A stretch of 64,000 nt of DNA from Arenibacter sp041392165. GTDB lineage: Bacteria; Bacteroidota; Bacteroidia; Flavobacteriales; Flavobacteriaceae. Below are positions 34,232 through 43,608 of this stretch, one piece after another. The DNA is taken from the NCBI GenBank assembly GCA_041392165.1, contig JAWKMN010000001.1:558001-622000 (forward strand). Reading direction: 5' to 3'. The notes under the pieces are model-generated. The model was not told the origin of the DNA and searched no databases. It worked only from the letters and a program-made list of their open reading frames with translations. Position numbers and translations under genes: made by a program. The first letter of the stretch is position 1, and the number at the start of each line of letters is the position of its first letter.

Positions 34232-36472
34232 ATGAGATTATCGTTTTCTTTATTCCTTTTTGCATCACTTATTGTAATTTCATGTAAACCTTCCTTTCAT
34301 GAACCTCAAATTTCCCTTTCGGATTATAGGGTGGAAGAAGGGTTTGAATTGGATGTGGTGGCCTCCGAGCCACTTTTGGAGGCTCCTGTGGCCATAGATT
34401 TTGATTCCAAAGGTAGGATCTGGGTTGCTGAAATGGCCGGGTTTATGCTTAATTTGGAAGGTGACGGCGAAGATTTGCCCAATGGATCCATCAAAATTTT
34501 GGAAGATCGTGATGGTGATGGAATTATGGACCATGCCAAAACGTTTTTGGACAGTTTGGTTATGCCTAGGGCATTGGCCCTTGTTTATGGCGGATTGCTC
34601 TACGTAGAATCCCCTAATCTTTGGTTTGTTGAAATTGAGAACGATAAACCGGTAAACAGGGTGTTGGTAGATTCACTTTATGCTACAGTAGGGAATCCGG
34701 AACATCAGCCCAATGGTTTAATGATGAATCTGGACAACTGGATCTATAATGCCAAATCCAATTATAGGTACCAGCGCAGGGATGGGGTGTGGTATAAGGA
34801 ACCAACAACCAGTAGGGGGCAGTGGGGTATTTCCCATGATAATTTTGGTAGGCTCTATTACAATAACAATTCTACCCAATTAATGGGCGACCATTTACTC
34901 CCTAATAGATTGGTCCGTAATAAATATTTTGTTCCAAAAAATGGTGTTGATGAAGAATTGACAAAGGATAATCGTGTTTATCCCTTGCATAGGGCATCTG
35001 TGAACAGGGGGTATCAAAAAGGGGTTTTAAACCAGGATAGTATCTTGGTCAATGTTACGGCCGCCTGTGGACCATTGGTGTATAGGGGAGGAACTTTTCC
35101 GTTGGATTATGATCAAAATGTATTTGTTTGCGTACCTGAGGCCAATTTGATAAAGCGAAATATCCTATCCTTTCACGGGAATCGTGTAGCGGCCCAACAA
35201 GCTTGGCAGGGAAAGGAATTCATAGCTTCTACGGATGAAGGTTTCCGGCCGGTAAATCTGTCCAACGGACCCGATGGCAACATGTATGTGGTAGATATGC
35301 ACCGGGGCGTAATTCAGCATTATGCATTTTTGAGCCCTTATTTAAAGAAGTTATCGGCCGAAAAAAAATTGGATACCATACTGGACTATGGGCGCATATT
35401 AAGGGTTAGAAGTAAGGACAATAGGGCTAGGGAGGTTACAGACCTGGAGACTTTATCCGCATTGCAATTGGTGGCGTCATTGAAGGATTCCAACGGTTGG
35501 ATGCGTGATAGGGCACAGCAACTTTTGATCAATAAAAATGACAGGGGTGTTTTGCCCGAACTTAAAAAAATGGCTTTGGACAATAAAAGCCCATGGGCAC
35601 AAATGCACGCCCTCTATGCCTTAAAGGGCATGGATGCCCTTTCCTTCGATTTTCTGGTGCAATTGGCCCAAAGTGGTGGTACGGAAGCCACATCGCATGC
35701 CATTGTGCTTATGGAGGAATATGCCTCTGGGAAAAATGTTTCCCAAGCAATAGTTCTTTTTACAGAGCTATTGGACAGGAACGAACCTATGTTGGATCTA
35801 TATCTTTCTTCAACATTGGGGATATGGGCCAAGTATGATCAAGAAGTGTTTTTTCCGTATATTTATGATTTGTCCCATAAATACAAGGATGATATTATAG
35901 TTCAAGAGGCCATCTTAAGTGGTTCTGAAAAAATTATGTCCGCTATGGAGATGCAGATGGATAGGATGGACAATTTAAAAAATACGGACCTATACCAATT
36001 GACGACGGCAAGTTTGGAACGGAAAAAAAATGATAACCCCAATTATATTTATTCTACCAAGGTTGCAAGGGCAGATTCCAGGACCAATGGGGCCATACTT
36101 TTTAGACAGATTTGTGCTTCCTGCCATTCCACCAGCGGAGAGGGTATCCGCGGATTGGCACCGCCGCTAGTAGGATCCAAGTATATTACGGACCATTCGG
36201 AACAATTGGGGCTCATTATACTCCACGGTCTTAAAGGACCCTTGCTTATAAATGGGGAAATATATGACAAGGGCCATCAAATGCCCGGACTTAGGTATAA
36301 TAAGGATCTTACCGATAAGGATATATCAGATATAATATCGTATGTTACCAATGCGTTTTCTGTTGATTCCAAAGGCTTGGGACCGGAGAAAATAAAGGAA
36401 TTAAGGGGAGTTTTGTCTAAAGACGGTATGGAATATACCGAAAAGGAATTGAACGAACAAATTGGAAAATAA
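34232..36472 (+). CDS. PVC-type propeller-cytochrome c lipoprotein (CxxCH)
   Basis: 746 residues, lipid anchor at C18 (IVISC). Residues about 30-390 form a beta-propeller resembling soluble glucose/sorbosone dehydrogenase-like domains (DYRVEEGFELDVVASEPLLEAPVAIDFDSKGRIWVAE, cut here as one region of that type). Residues about 400-600 are helical and HEAT-like. A cytochrome c domain follows, with the haem site CASCH at C628-H632 and a candidate axial methionine in KGHQMPGL. Such proteins are common in Planctomycetes and Bacteroidota; substrates are poorly known. It is 67 bases before uxaC on the same strand, so may oxidise a sugar or receive electrons from a periplasmic dehydrogenase. Confidence 0.85.
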   Translation: MRLSFSLFLFASLIVISCKPSFHEPQISLSDYRVEEGFELDVVASEPLLEAPVAIDFDSKGRIWVAEMAGFMLNLEGDGEDLPNGSIKILEDRDGDGIMDHAKTFLDSLVMPRALALVYGGLLYVESPNLWFVEIENDKPVNRVLVDSLYATVGNPEHQPNGLMMNLDNWIYNAKSNYRYQRRDGVWYKEPTTSRGQWGISHDNFGRLYYNNNSTQLMGDHLLPNRLVRNKYFVPKNGVDEELTKDNRVYPLHRASVNRGYQKGVLNQDSILVNVTAACGPLVYRGGTFPLDYDQNVFVCVPEANLIKRNILSFHGNRVAAQQAWQGKEFIASTDEGFRPVNLSNGPDGNMYVVDMHRGVIQHYAFLSPYLKKLSAEKKLDTILDYGRILRVRSKDNRAREVTDLETLSALQLVASLKDSNGWMRDRAQQLLINKNDRGVLPELKKMALDNKSPWAQMHALYALKGMDALSFDFLVQLAQSGGTEATSHAIVLMEEYASGKNVSQAIVLFTELLDRNEPMLDLYLSSTLGIWAKYDQEVFFPYIYDLSHKYKDDIIVQEAILSGSEKIMSAMEMQMDRMDNLKNTDLYQLTTASLERKKNDNPNYIYSTKVARADSRTNGAILFRQICASCHSTSGEGIRGLAPPLVGSKYITDHSEQLGLIILHGLKGPLLINGEIYDKGHQMPGLRYNKDLTDKDISDIISYVTNAFSVDSKGLGPEKIKELRGVLSKDGMEYTEKELNEQIGK

Positions 36473-36539
36473 TCTTGAATAGTGTATCTATTTCCCAATG
36501 TAAAACGGTTAGATTAAGAAATTAAATTACGGTAGTAGG

Positions 36540-37949
36540 ATGAAGACTTTTATAAATGATGATTTTCTTTTGCAGAGCGACTTTGCAAAAACATTATATC
36601 ACAATTATGCCAAGGAGTTGCCCATAATTGATTATCACAATCATTTACCTCCACAGGAAATTTATGCGAACCGGATGTTTGAGAATATAAGTCAGGTCTG
36701 GTTGGCCGGGGATCATTATAAATGGCGTGCCATGCGTGCATTTGGGATAAATGAACACTATATTACCGGGAATGCCACAGACAAAGAGAAGTTTCTTAAA
36801 TGGGCAGAAACGGTACCTTATACCGTTAGAAATCCTTTGTACCATTGGACCCATTTGGAACTGCAGCGTTATTTTGGGGTGAAGGAGTTGTTGGGGCCGG
36901 ATAATGCGGAGGAGATATATGAACGGGCTTCGGAAATGCTTCAGCAAGCATCCCACAATACAGTAGGGTTATTGCAGCAGCAAAAAGTGGAGTCCCTATG
37001 TACAACGGATGAAGCTGTAGATCCCCTTCAATTTCACAAAAACATTAAGCAAGAAGGGATTTCGCCAAAAGTTTTTCCAACCTTTAGACCCGATAAGACG
37101 TTTGCCATAGAGCAGGGGTCAGCTTATGTAGGCTATTTAGAAAAATTAGGCCGGGCATCCAACATTAATATTACATCGTATCAGGATTTGTTGGCAGCTT
37201 TGGAAAATCGTATCGACTATTTCCATGAACAGGGAGGTAGGCTGTCCGATCATGGGTTGGAACAATTATATTATTTCAGGGAGGGTACCTTTAATGCGGA
37301 AAATTTATTTAAAAAAGTAATGGATGGCCAGGCTATTTCAGAGCAAGAGGTCCACTATTTTAAGGCACAGGTATTGTTATTTTTGGGAAGGTGCTATCAC
37401 AGAAAAGGATGGGTGCAGCAATTCCATATTGGGGCCATCCGGGACAATAACAAAAGGCTGTTGTCCCAATTGGGTCCAGATACGGGGTTCGATTCCATAG
37501 GCGATTTTTCCCAGGCGCGGGCATTGGGTGCTTTCTTAAACGAATTGGATGGAACAGATCAATTGGCCAAGACCATAATCTATAACCTTAACCCTGCCGA
37601 CAATGAAGTGATAGCGACCATGGTGGGCAATTTTAACGATGGCAGCGTTAAAGGAAAGGTGCAATTTGGATCGGGATGGTGGTTTTTGGATCAGAAAGAC
37701 GGTATGGAAAAGCAAATGAATGCGTTGTCCAATATGGGACTTTTAAGCTGTTTCGTGGGAATGCTGACGGATTCCAGGAGCTTTTTATCCTTTCCAAGGC
37801 ATGAATATTTTAGAAGGATTTTATGTAACCTTATCGGCAATGATGTTGTTAACGGCGAGTTGCCATCGGACGAAAAATTATTGGGACAAATAGTATCCGA
37901 TATATCCTATTACAACGCCAAGAACTATTTTGATTTTAATAAGCCGTAA
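36540..37949 (+). CDS. uxaC: Glucuronate isomerase
   Basis: 469 residues, the usual length for UxaC. Converts D-glucuronate to D-fructuronate (and D-galacturonate to D-tagaturonate) in the cytoplasm. Marks: metal-binding IIDYHNHLPP in the amidohydrolase-like fold, VESLCTTDEAVDPL, QFHIGAIRDNNKR, GSGWWFLDQ, and the C-terminal MLTDSRSFLSFPRHEYFRRILC. The next steps (an SDR reductase and UxuA) are encoded at 49983-52007, so the isomerase is separated from them by the ThuA-LacI operon and the SusC3/SusD3 unit. Start ATG at 36540. Confidence 0.96.
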   Translation: MKTFINDDFLLQSDFAKTLYHNYAKELPIIDYHNHLPPQEIYANRMFENISQVWLAGDHYKWRAMRAFGINEHYITGNATDKEKFLKWAETVPYTVRNPLYHWTHLELQRYFGVKELLGPDNAEEIYERASEMLQQASHNTVGLLQQQKVESLCTTDEAVDPLQFHKNIKQEGISPKVFPTFRPDKTFAIEQGSAYVGYLEKLGRASNINITSYQDLLAALENRIDYFHEQGGRLSDHGLEQLYYFREGTFNAENLFKKVMDGQAISEQEVHYFKAQVLLFLGRCYHRKGWVQQFHIGAIRDNNKRLLSQLGPDTGFDSIGDFSQARALGAFLNELDGTDQLAKTIIYNLNPADNEVIATMVGNFNDGSVKGKVQFGSGWWFLDQKDGMEKQMNALSNMGLLSCFVGMLTDSRSFLSFPRHEYFRRILCNLIGNDVVNGELPSDEKLLGQIVSDISYYNAKNYFDFNKP

Positions 37950-38233
37950 GCAAGAGATATTAGATGCTAGATGTTAGGATTGAGATATTAGAAATGAGAT
38001 GCTGGATTCTAGAAGTTAGATACTAGATTTTTGATACTAGAATTTAGCATTAGACTCACTTTAAACTTTATAACTTTCAACATTAAACCTGAAACCTGAA
38101 ACCTGAAACCTGAAACTTTTTCCCTACCAACTGCCACTGCCTACTGAATACTCTTCAATCTCAATACTATGTACTCAATACTAAGCTGAACTTTCAACAT
38201 TATAACTTTCAACTTTTAACAAGTTCCTGACTA
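37950..38233. repeat. Low-complexity intergenic tract with AAACCTG tandem repeat
   Basis: Starts with degenerate TAGATGCTAGATATTAGAA-like words, then AAACCTG repeated four times plus AAAC (38085-38116), then repeated AACTTTCAAC-like words. It separates convergent uxaC and the thuA-like gene. Such tracts occur between genes in flavobacteria; no gene or clear hairpin terminator is visible. Confidence 0.7.
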
Positions 38234-39151
38234 CTAATTTACCCCGATAGGACTATCATCACATTTTAAATCGCCCACTACATATTGCATGCCATCCAAA
38301 AAGAACTGCAACAATTCCGGATTGTCCATACTTTGGGCATTGTGGGATGGAGAGGTGTAAAATACCCTGCCCTTTCCATGGCGTTTTATCCATGATACGT
38401 ATATGGTATTGTCACTGACTTCCTTCTTAAGGCCTTCAAGCTTGTCCGCTTCTATGTACAGTAGCGGTCTAAAATTGTAATCGGAATAGGCATTTTTAAA
38501 GAAATAGGGCTCGTCCACATGGGTAAAGCCTTTTCCTTTAAAGGCTTGTACCATAGGGTGGTCCTTATTTACCTCCTTTAAATGCATTTTTTGTTGTTTG
38601 GGGTGGTAGTCAAAGCTGCCGCCGACCATCTTGCTGAACTCCATGGAGTTGTTCTGTACGGTAATGGCCCCATGTAGTATCATTAGTCCGCCCCCTTTGG
38701 ATACGTAGTCCATCAGGGTCTTTTCGTATTGCGCAGCCAATTCGGCAATCCTTTGATCGTTGAGATTGGAATTTTTCTTGAGGAGGTCCCAAAATAGGTC
38801 GCGTTTAGGCCCTGACGGATTGGAATTGTTCAGGATTACGGCATCATATTGCTTTAAATTCTTTTTCTCAAAACTATTTATGTCCCTGGCAATGGTAATC
38901 TCAAAGGCACCCGATTTGGTGGCTAAAATTTTCAACATTTCATCATTGTGGGGAATGGTCCAATGGTAAAATCCTGTGTGCTGGGAAAAAACCATTATTT
39001 TTTTCACATCGGTCTTAATTCTGGGTGCGGATGGCGCCGAAGATTCAATTTTGGCCAGCCATTGCTCCGTTATTGGGAATTCCTGAAGTCCCTGGGCGGA
39101 AAGTGTTCCTATAAAAAGGATGGTAATTAGGGTGTAAATTACTTTGTTCAT
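38234..39151 (-). CDS. ThuA-like domain protein
   Basis: 305 residues with a signal peptide ending near LSAQG, so likely periplasmic. The ThuA-like fold (a relative of class I amidotransferases) is indicated by KKIMVFSQHTGFYHWTIPH, YDAVILNNSN, GGGLMILHGAITV and GKGRVFYTSPSHN. ThuA in rhizobia works with the Gfo/Idh-type ThuB in 3-keto-trehalose metabolism, so these domains are thought to act on oxidised glycosides. Here two Gfo/Idh/MocA genes lie in the same locus. It starts 9 bases after the restored end of the lacI gene, so both are probably one minus-strand operon. Confidence 0.88.
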   Translation of the reverse strand: MNKVIYTLITILFIGTLSAQGLQEFPITEQWLAKIESSAPSAPRIKTDVKKIMVFSQHTGFYHWTIPHNDEMLKILATKSGAFEITIARDINSFEKKNLKQYDAVILNNSNPSGPKRDLFWDLLKKNSNLNDQRIAELAAQYEKTLMDYVSKGGGLMILHGAITVQNNSMEFSKMVGGSFDYHPKQQKMHLKEVNKDHPMVQAFKGKGFTHVDEPYFFKNAYSDYNFRPLLYIEADKLEGLKKEVSDNTIYVSWIKRHGKGRVFYTSPSHNAQSMDNPELLQFFLDGMQYVVGDLKCDDSPIGVN

Positions 39152-39160
39152 TGTTCGTAT

Positions 39161-40178
39161 TTATTTAAGTGTCGATTCTCTGATGATTAATTTATGCCTT
39201 AGGGTGATGGCATTGGTGGGCTGTAAATTAATGCCTCCATTTAAGTGGCTAATAATGCTTTGCCCTGCCAAAATACCCATTTCGTATCCGGGGTAATCAA
39301 TGGTGGTTAAAGTGGGGGTAACCAAATCCGATATCGGGTCATTGTTAAAGCCTACTATTTTTATATCCTGCGGAATTTTATAATTCTCTTTTTTTTAAAG
39401 CCTTAATAATATGTACGGCAAAGTTATCACTTGCTACGAAAAGTCCGTCTATCGGATTTTTGAATTTTCCTATATGTTTTATTACAGTATCCACATCATC
39501 CGGACTTAGATCACTTTCCAGGAAATGGGCCTTGTCGTAATCCATTTGGTGTTTTTCAAGAGCTTCCCTAAATCCTTGCTGCCTGTCCAGATATACGTTA
39601 CGTTTTAGGTTGCCTCCTATGTAAAGCAGGTTTTTACAGCCTTGGGCCAACAAATGTTTCGTAGCTTCAAAACCGGCCAGCCTATTGTTGATTATTATGG
39701 TGGAACAATTGGGTAAATTGTGAACCCTATCAATAAAAATGAGGGGTATTTTGTTCCGGATGTAATGGGCAAAATGGTCAAAATTCGAAGTATCGTAAGC
39801 TAAGGATACCAAGAGGGCATCCACTCCACTATCGTAGAGGGTCTTTGCGTTTATCTTTTCTTTTTCCATGGATTCCAGAGATTGGCTAATGATCAAATTA
39901 TAGCCGGCCTCGTTGGCTATTTTTTCGATCCCCGCCAATACGGTGGACATAAAGATGGAATTTAATTTGGGGACGATGACCCCTATGGTATTCGATTTTT
40001 GTTTGCTGAGGTTTACTGCAAATTTGTTGGTTTTATAGCCCAATTCATTGGCCATGGAGATAACCCTTTCCTTGGTTTTTGGACTTATGGAAGGGTGGTC
40101 GTTGAGACTCCTGCTTACGGTTCCGGCCGAAATACCAAGGGTCTTGGCCAAATCATAAATGGTTATTCTTTTGCCCAT
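39161..40178 (-). pseudogene. LacI family regulator, frameshifted in an A-run
   Basis: As written, the frame starts at 40178 and stops after 266 residues at 39378. The N-terminal helix-turn-helix is intact (TIYDLAKTLGISAGTVSRSL), as is most of the ligand-binding domain. Removing one A from the eight-A run on the coding strand (T-run 39389-39396) continues with ENYKIPQDIKIVGFNNDPIS and PTLTTIDYPGYEMG to a stop at 39161, giving 338 residues, the normal family length. The missing third includes the C-terminal ligand-binding subdomain. Its presumed operator overlaps the susC3 promoter next door, and its likely effector is a uronate or a pathway intermediate. Mutation, switching tract or sequencing error cannot be told apart. 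Confidence 0.88.
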
Positions 40179-40181
40179 TAC

Positions 40182-40212
40182 AATATTGTTGCACTAATAC
40201 TGCAACAATATT
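40182..40212. promoter_or_regulatory. 12-bp inverted repeat at lacI start
   Basis: AATATTGTTGCA (40182-40193) and TGCAACAATATT (40201-40212) with a 7-base spacer, 3 bases before the lacI start codon. The TTGCA/TGCAA halves resemble those of the operator at 40339. Suggests autoregulation, or a leader hairpin. Confidence 0.5.
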
Positions 40213-40338
40213 ACGAATAAATTATAATTATAGAAATATTATTATTTATTACTTTTTACAATTACACAATAACCCGTATTTTATATCATTTTTAATATAA
40301 AATACATTTTTTTAATTAAAAATTGCGAATATATTTAT

Positions 40339-40350
40339 GCAATCGGTTGC
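40339..40350. promoter_or_regulatory. LacI-type operator GCAATCGGTTGC
   Basis: A near-perfect palindrome centred on CG, the layout of LacI-family operators (only the fifth pair from the ends differs). It overlaps the TTG of the -33 element (40347-40349) of the predicted susC3 promoter and lies between divergent lacI and susC3. Binding would block initiation. Confidence 0.65.
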
Positions 40351-40377
40351 GTAATAAAATGCAATTATTTAGATTTG
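40347..40377 (+). promoter_or_regulatory. Bacteroidota-type promoter of susC3
   Basis: TTG at 40347-40349, a 20-base spacer, and TAGATTTG at 40370-40377, an exact match to TAnnTTTG. It lies 77 bases upstream of the susC3 ATG and overlaps the LacI-type operator. Confidence 0.65.
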
Positions 40378-40454
40378 TCACGATTGTAATCACGAACCAA
40401 GATTTTTTGCTCGTGACCAAAAATCTATAACTAACCAACTTTAAACATTTATGT

Positions 40455-43400
40455 ATGAGAAATTTATTTAAAAAAGCGAGGTGCGGGGCTTTGTTACTTA
40501 TGATGCTACTGTGCACTTTAATTTCAACTTCTGTCTATGGGCAAAATGGCTTTGTGGTTTCGGGCTCTGTGATTGATGACACGGGCCTTCCGTTGCCTGG
40601 GGCATCCATAGTTGAGAAAGGAACTACCAACGGTGTGGTTTCGGATTTTGATGGAAATTTTAGTTTTGAGGTGGCCGGCCCTAATGCTATATTGAGCATT
40701 AGTTATGTTGGTTTCGAGGCTCAGGAAGTACCAATAAATGGGGTCTCGGTAGTCAACGTAACCATGCAGTCCACTGCTTCTACCTTGGACGAGGTGGTTT
40801 TGGTAGGTTATGGTGCGGTAAAAAAGAAAGATCTTACCGGTGCAATTTCCCAAGTGGATGCGGCGGCACTTTCCGACCAATCCACCAATTCGGTGACCGA
40901 TGTGTTACGGGGCAATGTGGCCGGTCTCAGTATTGGGCTTTCTCCCTCCCCAAAAGGTACCAGTCAGATCAGGATTCGGGGTAATAATAGTCTTAGTGCA
41001 GGTTCCAGTCCTTTGATCGTAGTGGATGGAATGATCTATAATGGGGATCTTTCCGATATTGCTCCTTCCGATATTGATAAACTGGATGTTATGAAAGATG
41101 CCAGTTCCGCTGCTGTTTATGGGGCCAGAGGGGCCAGCGGTGTAATTTTGGTCACCACAAAAAGAGGTGGGAGCGATAAACCCACCATCAATATCAATAC
41201 AAGTGTGGGTATGGCAACGGATGCCTATAAGGAACGCCCTTATGATGCCCAAGGTTATGTGGACTGGAGAACCGAGGTGTTCAAAAGTATCAACCCACAG
41301 AACACTATAGACAATCCGGGAAGATATGACAACCCCAATAACCTGCCATCAGGGGTTACCTTGGATCAGTGGTTGGCTTATGATGGATCGGCCGGCGACC
41401 CAACCAGGGCATGGTTGAACAGGATTGGATTTCAGGATGTGGAAATTGAAAATTATTTGGCCGGGAACTCTATTAATTGGTATGACCGGATAATGCAGAC
41501 CGGTTTTCGAAACGATATCAACACCAGTATTTCCGGACGTAATGGGGGGTTAAATTACTATTGGTCCATTGGTAGGACCTCCAATGAGGGCATTGTTAAT
41601 GGAGAAAAGTTTGAGGCCTTAAGATCTAGGCTGAACCTCGATGCTAAAATTACAGATTGGTTAACGGTTGGCATGAACACCCAATTTGCCAAGCGCAATG
41701 AAGGTTTTATTGCCGCAGATCGAGGTCAGATTGAAAGATCTTCTCCCTGGGGTTCCGAATTCGATGACGATGGTAATATACGGCTAAGTCCGCAGGATGA
41801 TAATGGTGCAGGGGCTGTAAATGCCTTTCTGGCCCAAAAATTTAACGATCGTATAGATTTGGACCATACCTTCAATTCCAGGGTGTATGCAAAATTAAAA
41901 TTACCATTGGGCTTTTCTTATGAAGTGGGTTATACCAACCGTTTGGAATTTCAGGAATATTATAACCATGCCGCTGCGGCTAGTCCACAAAATGTAGTTG
42001 GATCGGCCGAAAGAAGGGTGACAAAGATCAATGAATGGCAGTTGGATAATATTTTGCGTTGGGACAAGACCATAGACAAACACTCCTTTAATTTGATGTT
42101 TTTGGTGTACGGGGAAAAATATCAGAGCTATTTTACCAGATCCAGGGCAAATACTTTTGAGCCTAGCGATGCTCTGGGTTATAGTGCCTTGGAATTGGGT
42201 ACTGTACAGACTGTGGATAGTGAGGATGTAACAAGTACTGGGGATGCTATAATGACCCGACTAAATTATAATTATGATTCCCGTTATCTTTTGACCATGA
42301 CCATGCGAAGGGATGGTTACTCGGCCTTTGGGACCAATAATAAAAGGGCATATTTTCCTTCCATAGCAGGTGCTTGGACCATTTCCAATGAATCTTTTTT
42401 TCAATCGGATTTTGTTAATTTCCTTAAGCTAAGATTATCCTATGGGGAAAATGGCAATAGGGACATAGGTAGGTTTACCGCCTTATCCAGACTTGGTGCC
42501 AACAAATATTTAAACGTGGATGCAGGTGGCAATGTAATAACAGTGCCCACCTTTGATAACGGAACCCAAGAAAATACGGAGTTGAGATGGGAGCGTACCA
42601 AGGCTACCAATTTAGGGTTGGACTTTAGCTTGGCCAATGGGGTACTTGAGGGGTCCATTGAAGCTTACCAAAATATCACCAATGATTTGATAGTGACCAG
42701 ACAGTTGCCAAATATTATCGGGTTTAATAACGTAACTACCAATTTGGGAGAAATAGAAAACAAGGGCCTGGAATTTACTTTGGCCACCCAAAATATCAAT
42801 AAAGAAAATTTTCAATGGAATACCAATTTTAATTTTTCCTTAAACAGAAACAAGATTAGGAAATTATATGGGGATATCGGGGAAGACGGAAAGGAACTGG
42901 ACGATCTAACAAACCAGCGTTTTATTGGTGAGGCCACAGACGTAATTTGGGGCCAGGAAGCCATCGGCATCTGGCAGACCAATGAAGCGGCGCAAGCTGC
43001 CGAATATGGGGTGTTTCCTGGAGATTGGAAAATTAGGGATGTAGATAATAGTGGAGATTTTACCGTAGAGGACAATGTTTTTCAGGGACATAGATCTCCT
43101 AGGTTTAGTTGGGCCATGTCCAATAGGTTTACTATGTTGAAGAATTTTGATTTTTCTTTTGAAGTCTATTCCAACTGGGGGCAAAAAAGGGTATTTAACG
43201 AAGCCAAAAACAGGAACGGTTTTATAGATAGGACCAATTCCATTCAAACTCCATTCTGGACCCCGGATAATCCTATTAACGATTATGCGCGCTTATTTTC
43301 CAGTGATGGCAGTTCCAATTTTACCATATGGCGGGATGCTTCATTTATTAGGCTGAACAATATAACAGTGGCATATAGATTTCCAAAACCGTTTCTTGAA

Positions 43401-43595
43401 AAGTTGTCGTTGCAAAGCCTTAGGCTGTATGTTAACGCTAGAAATGTAGCGGTTTATGCGCCACATTGGGACTTTTATGATCCAGAACCTACCAATATAG
43501 ATGGAAGAAATTTAAATGATCAAGGTAATTTCGATACGGATGCGAGTTTGCCTACCCCAAGGTTTTTCACTTTTGGAATTGATTTAAGTCTTTAA
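40455..43595 (+). CDS. SusC/RagA TonB-linked outer membrane protein 3
   Basis: 1046 residues. Signal sequence to about residue 30 (STSVYG-QN), carboxypeptidase-regulatory-like domain (VSGSVIDDTGLPLPGASIVEKG), DEVVLVGYGAVKKKDLTGAI, plug with SPLIVVDGMIYN and VYGARGASGVILVTTKRG, and barrel ending RFFTFGIDLSL. It imports the ligand captured by SusD3, encoded 13 bases later. The surrounding uronate genes and the adjacent LacI regulator suggest a uronic-acid-containing glycan or glycoside. It is under a clear promoter with an overlapping operator. Confidence 0.95.
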   Translation: MRNLFKKARCGALLLMMLLCTLISTSVYGQNGFVVSGSVIDDTGLPLPGASIVEKGTTNGVVSDFDGNFSFEVAGPNAILSISYVGFEAQEVPINGVSVVNVTMQSTASTLDEVVLVGYGAVKKKDLTGAISQVDAAALSDQSTNSVTDVLRGNVAGLSIGLSPSPKGTSQIRIRGNNSLSAGSSPLIVVDGMIYNGDLSDIAPSDIDKLDVMKDASSAAVYGARGASGVILVTTKRGGSDKPTININTSVGMATDAYKERPYDAQGYVDWRTEVFKSINPQNTIDNPGRYDNPNNLPSGVTLDQWLAYDGSAGDPTRAWLNRIGFQDVEIENYLAGNSINWYDRIMQTGFRNDINTSISGRNGGLNYYWSIGRTSNEGIVNGEKFEALRSRLNLDAKITDWLTVGMNTQFAKRNEGFIAADRGQIERSSPWGSEFDDDGNIRLSPQDDNGAGAVNAFLAQKFNDRIDLDHTFNSRVYAKLKLPLGFSYEVGYTNRLEFQEYYNHAAAASPQNVVGSAERRVTKINEWQLDNILRWDKTIDKHSFNLMFLVYGEKYQSYFTRSRANTFEPSDALGYSALELGTVQTVDSEDVTSTGDAIMTRLNYNYDSRYLLTMTMRRDGYSAFGTNNKRAYFPSIAGAWTISNESFFQSDFVNFLKLRLSYGENGNRDIGRFTALSRLGANKYLNVDAGGNVITVPTFDNGTQENTELRWERTKATNLGLDFSLANGVLEGSIEAYQNITNDLIVTRQLPNIIGFNNVTTNLGEIENKGLEFTLATQNINKENFQWNTNFNFSLNRNKIRKLYGDIGEDGKELDDLTNQRFIGEATDVIWGQEAIGIWQTNEAAQAAEYGVFPGDWKIRDVDNSGDFTVEDNVFQGHRSPRFSWAMSNRFTMLKNFDFSFEVYSNWGQKRVFNEAKNRNGFIDRTNSIQTPFWTPDNPINDYARLFSSDGSSNFTIWRDASFIRLNNITVAYRFPKPFLEKLSLQSLRLYVNARNVAVYAPHWDFYDPEPTNIDGRNLNDQGNFDTDASLPTPRFFTFGIDLSL

Positions 43596-43608
43596 TAAAA
43601 AAATAATA

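Noticed and set aside
38085..38116. Possible CRISPR or short array from AAACCTG units
   Set aside because: The unit is 7 bases and strictly tandem with no spacers; no cas genes are present.
39385..39400. Programmed -1 ribosomal frameshift on the A-run of lacI
   Set aside because: Restoring the frame needs skipping one base (+1) or losing one A; a dnaX-like -1 slip would go the wrong way. Transcriptional slippage remains possible.
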